Assembly: GCA_021806055.1 (NCBI GenBank)
Contig: JAJZYE010000080.1
Location: 1-5,539, forward strand
Direction of reading: 5' to 3'
Source of the DNA: Actinomycetes bacterium
Lineage (GTDB): Bacteria > Actinomycetota > Acidimicrobiia > Acidimicrobiales > RAAP-2
DNA: 5,539 nt
The notes under the pieces were generated by a model. It did no database searches, was not told where the DNA came from, and saw nothing but the letters and a program-made list of their open reading frames with translations. The position numbers and the translations under genes were made by a program. Shown here in pieces: positions 1-5,539 of the stretch (position 1 is the first letter of the stretch; the number at the start of each line of letters is the position of its first letter).

Positions 1-506
1 GCGAACGTCCCGTAGCTCTCGTCGACCTCCAGGACGAGCTGGGGACCGCCCCAGTGCCCGTTGGGGCCCACCCCGCGCACCGGCGCCCCGACCAGACGAG
101 AGTCGTCGCGCCCCGCCGCGTTCAGCACGTGCACCATCATCGACGTGGCCGTCGTCTTGCCGTGCGTGCCCGTCAGGCCAATGACCGGCTCCAACCGGCC
201 GAGTTCGGCCAGGGCCCGCGCGCGCGGCACCAACTCAGCCCCGCGCTCGCGCGCCGCCACCAGCTCCACGTGCGACGCCGCCACCGCCGGCGACCAGAGG
301 ACCACCTCCGCGCCCTCACCGTGGTGGGGGTCGCGGCCCACTCGCGCGTCGACGCCGGCGCCGACCAGCTCCTCGAGTTCGGGCGACGCCCGATCGTCGC
401 TCCCTGAGACCACGCAGCCGAGCTCGCTCAGGAGTCGCGCCAGACCGCTCATCCCCGCTCCACCGACCCCCACGACGTGCACGCGTCGACCGGGCTCGAA
501 AATCAT
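1..506 (-). CDS. murC: UDP-N-acetylmuramate:L-alanine ligase MurC, N-terminal part
   Basis: Partial gene: 168 residues are readable from the ATG at 506 to the left window edge, with no stop, about a third of a normal MurC of 450-490 residues. MurC is the cytoplasmic ligase that joins L-alanine to UDP-MurNAc, the first step of the stem peptide. The Rossmann-like UDP-MurNAc domain opens with VHVVGVGGAGMSGLA (9-23) and has SGSD (34-37). The ATPase P-loop is GTHGKTTAT (113-121); the His in the loop is typical of MurC, whereas MurD, MurE and MurF usually have Asn. The conserved EADESD segment appears as EVDESYGTF (160-168), with Val for Ala and Tyr for Asp. The ATG overlaps the murG stop in TGATG, with a weak AGG 8 bases upstream. 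The muropeptide-recycling ligase Mpl shares the GTHGKTT loop and cannot be excluded from this piece alone, but the dcw location makes MurC far more likely. Confidence 0.94.
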   Translation of the reverse strand, partial: MIFEPGRRVHVVGVGGAGMSGLARLLSELGCVVSGSDDRASPELEELVGAGVDARVGRDPHHGEGAEVVLWSPAVAASHVELVAARERGAELVPRARALAELGRLEPVIGLTGTHGKTTATSMMVHVLNAAGRDDSRLVGAPVRGVGPNGHWGGPQLVLEVDESYGTF

Positions 507-1618
507 CACGGCAACCTGCCCACCTCGCGCACCACGCGCGCGATCGCCGCGGCGGCGTCGGGGTGCGCCAAGCGACGCGCGGCCTCGCCCATCGTCGTGG
601 CCACCTCACCGCTCAGCACCGTGCGCAACGCGTCGCCCAGGGAGGAGGCGTCGCAGCGAGCGTCAGCCAGCACGAGGGCGCCGCCAGCCTGCTCGACGCG
701 TCGCGCGTTGCGAGTCTGGTGATCGCCCGGCGCTCCCGGTAGCGGCACCAGGACCGACGCGACGCCCACCGTCGTCAACTCCGCGATGGTCGCCGCGCCC
801 GCGCGACAGACCGCGACGTCGGCCACCGCCCACCACGTCGCCATGTCGGCGAAGCCGATCACGCGGTAGTCCAGGCGCGCCCCGACCGGTTGGGCGGCGC
901 GCACCCACGCCTCGTCGCGCCGACCCGTCACGTGGATCAGCGCCAGGTCGTCGCGGTCGGCCCATCGCGCCGCGAGCTCGCTCACCGCGTGGTTCACGCT
1001 CGCCGCACCGAGTGATCCGGTCATCACGACGACGACGCGCCGCGACGGGTCCAGCGGCGGGTCCAGCGCCTCGCGCGCGTGCGCGCGGGCGATTGGCGAA
1101 CGGTCGAGGGCGGCGATCGTCGGGCGCACCGGCACCCCGGTCACCACACTGTGCGGGTCGTCGTCGGCGAAGGCCACGCACCGGCGCACGGCGAAGCGCG
1201 CCACCAGGCGATGCGCGGCGCCGGGCACTGCGTCCAGGTCCACCAGCACCAGCGGGCGACGCCAGAGCACCGCGGCCACGCTCACCGCCAGGGACGCGTA
1301 GCCCCCGAAGGACACCACGACCGCCGGGCGCCACCGACCGACCCAGTACAGCGCGGCCCCACCGGCACCGACGAGCCCGGCCATCGCCCCCGCGTTCTGG
1401 CGCCAGGCGCGCGCCGACCACGAGCGCTGGATGCCCCGACCGGCGAGCAGGGTCAGCGGCACGGGACCAGCTAGGAGGGCCGCCTCCTGGCCCCGCCGAC
1501 TCCCGACGAAGCGCAGGGCGCTCGCGGGCGCTCCCGCGGCCCGCATCGCGTCGGCCAGCGCCAGCATGGGAAAGATGTGCCCGCCGGTGCCGCCGCCGGT
1601 GATCACCACCTCGTTCAC
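506..1618 (-). CDS. murG: UDP-GlcNAc:lipid I N-acetylglucosaminyltransferase MurG, with variant HEQN block
   Basis: Membrane-associated GT-B (GT28) enzyme that adds GlcNAc to lipid I on the cytoplasmic face, giving lipid II. The protein is 370 residues, normal for MurG. The N-terminal acceptor domain has the glycine loop GGGTGGHIFP (8-17) and SFGGYAS (103-109). The C-terminal UDP-GlcNAc domain has GSLGAASVN (201-209), GFADMA (255-260), CRAGAATIAEL (271-281) and GDHQTRNA (298-305). Compared with E. coli MurG (alignment from memory), Thr11, His14, Tyr107, Ser202, Asn209, Arg272, Glu280, Gln301 and Asn304 match conserved residues. The usual HEQN block is instead VDLD (126-129), and the Asn a few residues later is His136. 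The frame is open for another 285 codons upstream inside ftsW, but conservation begins at residue 3. The GTG at 1618 overlaps the ftsW stop as GTGA, with only a weak G-rich site upstream, so translation probably depends on coupling. The stop overlaps murC by one base. Confidence 0.95.
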   Translation of the reverse strand: MNEVVITGGGTGGHIFPMLALADAMRAAGAPASALRFVGSRRGQEAALLAGPVPLTLLAGRGIQRSWSARAWRQNAGAMAGLVGAGGAALYWVGRWRPAVVVSFGGYASLAVSVAAVLWRRPLVLVDLDAVPGAAHRLVARFAVRRCVAFADDDPHSVVTGVPVRPTIAALDRSPIARAHAREALDPPLDPSRRVVVVMTGSLGAASVNHAVSELAARWADRDDLALIHVTGRRDEAWVRAAQPVGARLDYRVIGFADMATWWAVADVAVCRAGAATIAELTTVGVASVLVPLPGAPGDHQTRNARRVEQAGGALVLADARCDASSLGDALRTVLSGEVATTMGEAARRLAHPDAAAAIARVVREVGRLP

Positions 1619-2844
1619 CGTCTCGCCCCCGGCCCCGAGCCGCGCCGGGGGCGCGGCTCGGCCTGCGGCGAACGGTAGGGCGCCACGCGACCTCGATCGT
1701 GGGCGATGTTGTAGACCAGGCCGATCGCGGTCAGCTCGGTGATCAGGGCCGTGCCCCCGTAGGAGAAGAACGGCAGGGGCACGCCGGTCACCGCCCACCA
1801 GCCGACCACGGACGCCACGTTGATGATCACCTCGAGCATGATCCACGTGGTCACGCCGACCACCATCACCCGGTACACGTCGTTCGACGAGCGCTGGGCG
1901 ATACGCACGGCCACGAAGAGGAACCACACGAACAGGGCAATCACCGTCACGGTGCCGAGCAGTCCCAGCTCCTCGCCCACGATCGTGAAGATGAAGTCCG
2001 TGTGGGGGTTCGGGAGAAGTCCCCACTTCTCCCGGCTGTGACCCAGCCCGAGCCCCGTCAGCCCGCCCGCCCCCAGGCCAATCTTGGACTGGAGCAGTTG
2101 GTAGCCGCTGCCCAACAGGTTCTGGTTCGGGTGCAGGAACGAGAAGAAACGCCGCGCCGAGTACGGGCGGTAGACCATGTACCCCCCGAAGGCGACCAGA
2201 CCGAGGAGCGCCACCCGAATGAGCATCCGCCACGGCAGGCCGGTCGCGAACAGCATCATGAAGGCGATGGCCACCACCACCGAGGAGGTCCCGATGTCGG
2301 GCTCGAGCACGATGAGCCCCGCGCCGCCGATGACGGGCAGCATCCACCGCGCCAGCGGACCCCAGCGGGTCAACTCGTCGCGGTGGCGCTCGACGACCCA
2401 GGCGACGAACAGCACCGTGGCGAACTTGAACAGCTCGGACGGCTGCAGGTCGATGATGTGCAGATTCAGCCACCGCTTACCCCCGTTGGCGCTGACGCCG
2501 GCCACCTTCACGGCCGCTAGCAGACCGAGGCCGATCACCATCACCAGTGGCGCGCGGCGCACCAGGTAGGACAGGCGCACGCGCGCCACGACGTAGAACC
2601 CGACGGCGCCAAAGCCCAGGTAGACGAGGTCGCGCGCCATCAGCCCCCACGTCGAGCCGCCGGTGGTGGCCGCCACGCCCTCGCTGGCCGAGGCCACCAT
2701 CACCGTGCCGAAGGCCACCAGGAGCGACACGACGAGTACCAGCATCCGCGCGTCGTGGTCGCCACGCGGCAGGGGCTGGATCAGCCCGCGACCGTCGTCG
2801 ACCAGGTCGGGTCGCGCGTCGGCGAGGGAACTCGGGCGCGCCAC
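1615..2844 (-). CDS. ftsW: SEDS-family septal peptidoglycan glycosyltransferase FtsW
   Basis: Polytopic membrane protein that polymerises lipid II into glycan strands at the division site, with the class B PBP FtsI as partner. The protein has 409 residues: a hydrophilic N-terminal stretch of about 33 residues, about ten membrane segments from residue 34 to 382, and a basic, Pro/Arg-rich cytoplasmic tail (383-409). SEDS signatures are GTVMVASAS (46-54), ANGGKRWL (119-126), QPSELFK (134-140), EPDIGTS (181-187), the catalytic-loop PNPHTDFIFTIVGEELG (278-294) with the essential Asp283, and GVPLPFFSYGG (354-364). The GTG at 2844 directly follows the mraY TGA and has AAGGTGG 5 bases upstream. A start at Met34 would remove the charged stretch before the first membrane segment and is less likely. 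The stop overlaps the murG start in GTGA. RodA is a related SEDS protein, but the location between mraY and murG, and ftsI upstream, favour FtsW. The usual murD before ftsW is absent. Confidence 0.95.
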   Translation of the reverse strand: MARPSSLADARPDLVDDGRGLIQPLPRGDHDARMLVLVVSLLVAFGTVMVASASEGVAATTGGSTWGLMARDLVYLGFGAVGFYVVARVRLSYLVRRAPLVMVIGLGLLAAVKVAGVSANGGKRWLNLHIIDLQPSELFKFATVLFVAWVVERHRDELTRWGPLARWMLPVIGGAGLIVLEPDIGTSSVVVAIAFMMLFATGLPWRMLIRVALLGLVAFGGYMVYRPYSARRFFSFLHPNQNLLGSGYQLLQSKIGLGAGGLTGLGLGHSREKWGLLPNPHTDFIFTIVGEELGLLGTVTVIALFVWFLFVAVRIAQRSSNDVYRVMVVGVTTWIMLEVIINVASVVGWWAVTGVPLPFFSYGGTALITELTAIGLVYNIAHDRGRVAPYRSPQAEPRPRRGSGPGARR

Positions 2845-3879
2845 TCAGACCACCTTCGCGATCTGCAGGAAGTCGCCGTAGAAGATTCCCAGCGCCATCG
2901 CGGCGAGCAGACCCGCGAGGATCCAGAAGCGAACGATCACCGTGGTCTCCGGCCAACCACGCAGTTCGAAGTGGTGGTGGAAGGGGGCCATGCGAAAGAT
3001 GCGCCGCCCGAAGAGCCGAAAGCTCACCACCTGGAGGATCACCGAGGAGGTCTCGGCCACGAAGAGGCCCCCCAGAATCACCAGCAGCAGGTCGAGATTC
3101 ATCAGCAGGCACAGGGCGCCGAGGCCGGTACCGATCGCCAGCGACCCCGTGTCACCCATGATGATCTTGGCCGGCGCCGCGTTCCACCACAGGAATCCAA
3201 GGCACGCTCCCACCAGGCCCACAGCGACCAGGCCGAGGTCCAGGGACGAGTGCAGGTGGTAGATCGCGTAGTGGCGGAACTGCCAGTAGCCGATGATCGA
3301 GAGCACGCCGAAGCAGAACGTCGCCGCCCCCGCCGCCAGCCCGTCGAGCCCGTCGGTCAGATTCACGGCGTTGGAGGTCGCGATGACCACCACGATCGCC
3401 AGCACTGCCCATCCGGTGGCCGTCAGGTTCCAGCCCGGCAGCGACCAGCGCGTGAAGGAGAGGTTGGTCGAGGTGTGCACCCACGCCACCGCGAGCACGG
3501 CGAAGACGGCCGCGATGGCCAGCTGGCCCACGAACTTTCCCCGCTTGTTCAGCCCCAGGTTGCGCGCATTGCGGATCGCCACCAGGTCATCGACGAATCC
3601 GAGCAGGCCCGAGGCCAGGGTTACCGCGATCACCAGCACCCCGGCGCGCGTGAACGACAGCGACGTGCCGACGTGGCCCATGAGGTAGCCGCACAACGCC
3701 GCGAACATGATGACGACACCGCCCAGCGTGGGCGTACCCGCCTTGACGAGGTGCGTCGAGGGCGCGTCGTCACGGATCTGCTGGCCGAGCGAGCGCTCGC
3801 GCAGGAAGCGGATCCACAACGGGGTCAGCAGCAGGGAGACGAGAAACGAGACGCCGCCCGCCTCCATCAGACTCAGCAC
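2845..3879 (-). CDS. mraY: Phospho-MurNAc-pentapeptide transferase MraY (lipid I synthase)
   Basis: Polytopic inner-membrane enzyme that moves phospho-MurNAc-pentapeptide from UDP to undecaprenyl phosphate, giving lipid I. The protein is 344 residues long, with about ten hydrophobic segments, close to the family's usual 320-360. Family motifs appear in order: the substrate loop THLVKAGTPTLGG (42-54), the aspartate pair in GFVDD (94-98), NLTDGLDG (173-180), MGDTGS (241-246) with the conserved Asp242, and the histidine motif PFHHHFELRGWPE (299-311). No key residue is missing. The GTG at 3879 is chosen because a strong Shine-Dalgarno GGAGGAG (3891-3885) sits 5 bases upstream. An in-frame ATG at residue 5 (3867-3865) is 17 bases from that site and less likely. 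The start overlaps the end of murE by 7 bases, and the TGA stop directly touches the ftsW start. In most dcw clusters murF precedes and murD follows this gene; neither is here. Confidence 0.97.
   Translation of the reverse strand: MLSLMEAGGVSFLVSLLLTPLWIRFLRERSLGQQIRDDAPSTHLVKAGTPTLGGVVIMFAALCGYLMGHVGTSLSFTRAGVLVIAVTLASGLLGFVDDLVAIRNARNLGLNKRGKFVGQLAIAAVFAVLAVAWVHTSTNLSFTRWSLPGWNLTATGWAVLAIVVVIATSNAVNLTDGLDGLAAGAATFCFGVLSIIGYWQFRHYAIYHLHSSLDLGLVAVGLVGACLGFLWWNAAPAKIIMGDTGSLAIGTGLGALCLLMNLDLLLVILGGLFVAETSSVILQVVSFRLFGRRIFRMAPFHHHFELRGWPETTVIVRFWILAGLLAAMALGIFYGDFLQIAKVV
2850..2856 (-). promoter_or_regulatory. Ribosome binding site of ftsW
   Basis: The minus strand reads AAGGTGG within the last codons of mraY, with 5 bases between it and the GTG at 2844. 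It supports that start, which directly follows the mraY stop codon with no spacer. Confidence 0.6.
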
Positions 3880-5279
3880 GCCAACTCCTCCACGATCTCG
3901 CGCACCACCGCGCGGTCGTCAAAGGGTACGACACGCTCGCCCACGACCTGGGTCGCCTCGTGCCCCTTGCCCGCGACCACGATCACGTCGCCGGGCGCCG
4001 CCGCGCGCAGCGCGGCCTCAATCGCCTCGCGACGATCAATGACCCGGCGCACGTCGGCGCCCGCCGTGACCCCCGCCATGATCTCATCGACGATCGCGTC
4101 GGGCGACTCGCCACGCGGATTGTCCGACGTCACAATCGTGAAGTCGGACGCCGCGCTCGCCGCGGCGCCCATCGCGGGACGTTTCTCGCGATCGCGCTCC
4201 CCGCCGCAACCGAAGACGGTGATCAGCCGGCCCGCGCCCGCCATCGCCCGCACGTCGTCGAGTAGACGGGCCAGGGCTTCGGGCGTGTGCGCGTAGTCCA
4301 CCACGACACTGAAGGCCCCGCGGTGCACCACGTCGAAGCGGCCGGCGATGGCGTTGACCCCCTCCATCGCCGCGACGATACTGGCGTCGCTCATTCCGAG
4401 GACCGAGGCGACGGTCATCGCCACGAGGGCGTTGTCCACGTTGTAGCCGCCCACCAGTACCGTGCGCACGGGCAGGGATCGCCACGTGAAACGTGTGCCG
4501 TCGAAGGAGCTCACGACGTCGTGCGCGTCTGCACGTGACACGCAGTGACGCGCGATCGTCGTTGACGTCGCCAGTCGCTCGCCGTAGGGGTCGTCGCACC
4601 ACAGCACCGCGTGTCGCGCGCGCTGGGGCGTGAACAACTGGGCCTTGGCGGCGAAGTACTCCTCCATCGTGTGGTGGTAGTCGAGGTGATCGTGTCCCAA
4701 ATTCGTGAATGCCGCCACGTCGAAGCAGATGCCGTCAACCCGGCCCTGGTCCAGCGCGTGGCTGGAGACCTCCATCGCCACCACCGAACGACGCCCGGGC
4801 TCGTGCGCGGTGTCGATGGCCGCCAGGGTCCGCCAGAGCTCCGGCGGCGGTGGTGTGGTGCGCTCGTGGGTGAGGGTGCCGATGCTCGCCCCGTTCCAGC
4901 CGACCGCGCGGGCGATCTCGGCCACCAGTGTGGTGACCGTGGTCTTGCCGTTGGTGCCCGTCACCCCGACCAGCTCCGTACGCTGCTCGGGGTGGCCGAC
5001 CACGGTGGCACTGGCGTGAGCCAGCAGGGCGCGCAACTGGGTCGCGGGAACCACCACCACGGGGGCCGCCAACGTGAGCGGCTCCCCGGCGACCACCGCG
5101 ACCGCGCCGCGCTGGACCGCGTCGGCCGCGAAGCGCCGGCCGTGCGTCGCGTGTCCCGGCATCGCGAAGAACAAGGTCCCCGGCTCGCAGCGCCGCGAAT
5201 CGATCTCCACGCGGTCGATCTCGAGGCGTCCGGTAGCCACGTCCAGCGTGAGGTCGTCCAGCACGTCGCCGAGCTGCAT
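3873..5279 (-). CDS. murE: UDP-MurNAc-L-Ala-D-Glu:meso-diaminopimelate ligase MurE
   Basis: Cytoplasmic ATP-dependent amide ligase that adds the third residue of the peptidoglycan stem peptide. The protein has 468 residues, slightly shorter than the usual 480-500, with all three Mur ligase domains present. The N-terminal UDP-binding domain carries DSRR (27-30) and GTLFFAMPG (34-42). The central ATPase domain has the P-loop GTNGKTT (108-114), MEVSSHAL (169-176), the HDHLDYH segment (196-202) and the carbamylated-lysine site in EYFAAKAQLF (K212). The C-terminal domain has GRF (313-315), DYAHTP (328-333), FGCGGERDREKRP (356-368), DNPR (386-389) and AGKGHE (436-441). In characterised MurE proteins, DNPR marks enzymes that use meso-DAP, while lysine-adding enzymes differ here, so meso-DAP is the inferred substrate. 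The ATG at 5279 is chosen because it overlaps the ftsI stop by one base. Only a weak GGA (5291-5289) lies upstream, consistent with coupling. The last 7 bases overlap mraY. No murF follows, which is unusual. Confidence 0.97.
   Translation of the reverse strand: MQLGDVLDDLTLDVATGRLEIDRVEIDSRRCEPGTLFFAMPGHATHGRRFAADAVQRGAVAVVAGEPLTLAAPVVVVPATQLRALLAHASATVVGHPEQRTELVGVTGTNGKTTVTTLVAEIARAVGWNGASIGTLTHERTTPPPPELWRTLAAIDTAHEPGRRSVVAMEVSSHALDQGRVDGICFDVAAFTNLGHDHLDYHHTMEEYFAAKAQLFTPQRARHAVLWCDDPYGERLATSTTIARHCVSRADAHDVVSSFDGTRFTWRSLPVRTVLVGGYNVDNALVAMTVASVLGMSDASIVAAMEGVNAIAGRFDVVHRGAFSVVVDYAHTPEALARLLDDVRAMAGAGRLITVFGCGGERDREKRPAMGAAASAASDFTIVTSDNPRGESPDAIVDEIMAGVTAGADVRRVIDRREAIEAALRAAAPGDVIVVAGKGHEATQVVGERVVPFDDRAVVREIVEELAC
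3885..3891 (-). promoter_or_regulatory. Ribosome binding site of mraY
   Basis: On the minus strand this reads GGAGGAG, a near-perfect anti-16S match, inside the last codons of murE and 5 bases before the GTG at 3879. It decides the mraY start in favour of that GTG over the ATG four codons later. It is the strongest ribosome binding site among the five gene starts in the window. Confidence 0.8.
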
Positions 5280-5539
5280 CAGGTCACGTCCGAGCCGATG
5301 CCGGCGTTGCCGGGCAGCGGGCGCTGAATGGCTCCCGACGCGGGGATGTCGTAGTGGTGCAGGGCGTAGGACATGACCTGTTGGAACACCGGAGCGGCGG
5401 CCGACCCCCCGTAGATGGTGGTCTCGGGACGCTCGAGCATGACGATCATCGACAGGACCGGGGCGTTCGCCGGGGCGAAGCCGACGAACGTCGCGTCGAA
5501 GGCACCGGGCAGCAGGAGGTCCTTACCCGGGTAGGGCAC
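5279..5539 (-). CDS. ftsI: Septal class B penicillin-binding protein FtsI (PBP3/PbpB), C-terminal end only
   Basis: Partial gene: the frame is open to the right window edge, and the 86 visible residues end at a TGA at 5281-5279. FtsI is the membrane-anchored D,D-transpeptidase that cross-links septal peptidoglycan made by FtsW. The visible part fits the last stretch of the transpeptidase domain, just after the KTG active-site motif. It has the FDATFVGFAPAN strand (fragment residues 14-25), a hydrophobic strand (LSMIVMLERP, 29-38) and the YGGSAAAPVFQQVM segment (43-56), which resembles the YGG-x-x-AAPVF block of FtsI proteins. A short Gly/Pro-rich tail follows, with no PASTA domain. The catalytic Ser, SxN and KTG motifs would lie outside the window, so activity cannot be judged. 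The GTG at 5539-5537 is an internal Val codon and not a start. The stop shares one base with the murE start (TGATG), so the two genes are probably translationally coupled. Position next to murE favours FtsI over another class B PBP. Confidence 0.93.
   Translation of the reverse strand: MPYPGKDLLLPGAFDATFVGFAPANAPVLSMIVMLERPETTIYGGSAAAPVFQQVMSYALHHYDIPASGAIQRPLPGNAGIGSDVT

Noticed and set aside
61..1602. A 513-codon open frame on the plus strand, antisense to murC and murG
   Set aside because: The product is a low-complexity Arg/Pro/Ala/Ser-rich string with no recognisable domain. It is the expected shadow of GC-rich genes on the other strand, which have clear family motifs.
1626..1660. GC-rich plus-strand stretch with CCCCCGG and CCGGGGG-like pieces near the ftsW/murG joint, considered as a terminator hairpin
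   Set aside because: It lies inside the ftsW coding end, has no T-run on the minus strand, and the repeats match the Arg/Gly/Pro-rich tail codons. No terminator is expected inside a coupled operon.
1619..2473. In-frame upstream extension of murG, giving a 655-residue reading frame inside ftsW
   Set aside because: The extra 285 residues are Arg/Ala/Gly/His-rich and unlike MurG, and they overlap ftsW in another frame. The MurG family similarity starts right after the GTG at 1618, so a fusion protein is not supported.
2477..3112. A 211-codon minus-strand open frame across the mraY/ftsW joint, considered as a possible murD remnant
   Set aside because: It has no GTNGKTT loop or other Mur ligase motif. 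It is an out-of-frame reading of mraY and ftsW.
2755..4296. A second long plus-strand open frame, antisense to mraY and the end of murE
   Set aside because: The translation is rich in His, Gln, Arg and Glu, with no hydrophobic core or known motif. It lies opposite two well-conserved genes and is explained by codon bias at high GC.

Overview
The window is a GC-rich (by eye about 70%) stretch of a division and cell wall (dcw) cluster. All genes lie on the minus strand, so transcription runs from high to low coordinates. In transcription order they are: the C-terminal end of ftsI (class B penicillin-binding protein, cut by the window edge), murE, mraY, ftsW, murG, and the N-terminal third of murC (cut by position 1). 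Every base belongs to at least one of these six reading frames. The genes abut or overlap by 0 to 7 bases, and I see no intergenic promoter, terminator, RNA gene, repeat, mobile element or CRISPR array.

The genes act together in peptidoglycan synthesis. MurC starts the stem peptide on UDP-MurNAc and MurE adds the third residue, which the DNPR signature suggests is meso-diaminopimelate. MraY transfers the finished phospho-MurNAc-pentapeptide to undecaprenyl phosphate (lipid I), and MurG adds GlcNAc (lipid II). FtsW (SEDS glycosyltransferase) and FtsI (transpeptidase) polymerise and cross-link lipid II at the septum.

The high GC content, the meso-DAP-type MurE, the ftsI-murE-mraY-ftsW-murG-murC backbone and the sequence style suggest a free-living actinomycetote. 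The class Acidimicrobiia or a related uncultured lineage is possible, but this is inferred from general resemblance and is not firm.

The most notable point is what is missing. The usual murF between murE and mraY, and the usual murD between mraY and ftsW, are both absent, with no scar, because the flanking genes overlap or touch. The second point is a MurG in which the normally invariant HEQN block and a following Asn are replaced, while the other recognised active-site residues are kept. I do not see an undescribed system here. This is core housekeeping DNA with a few lineage-specific variations.
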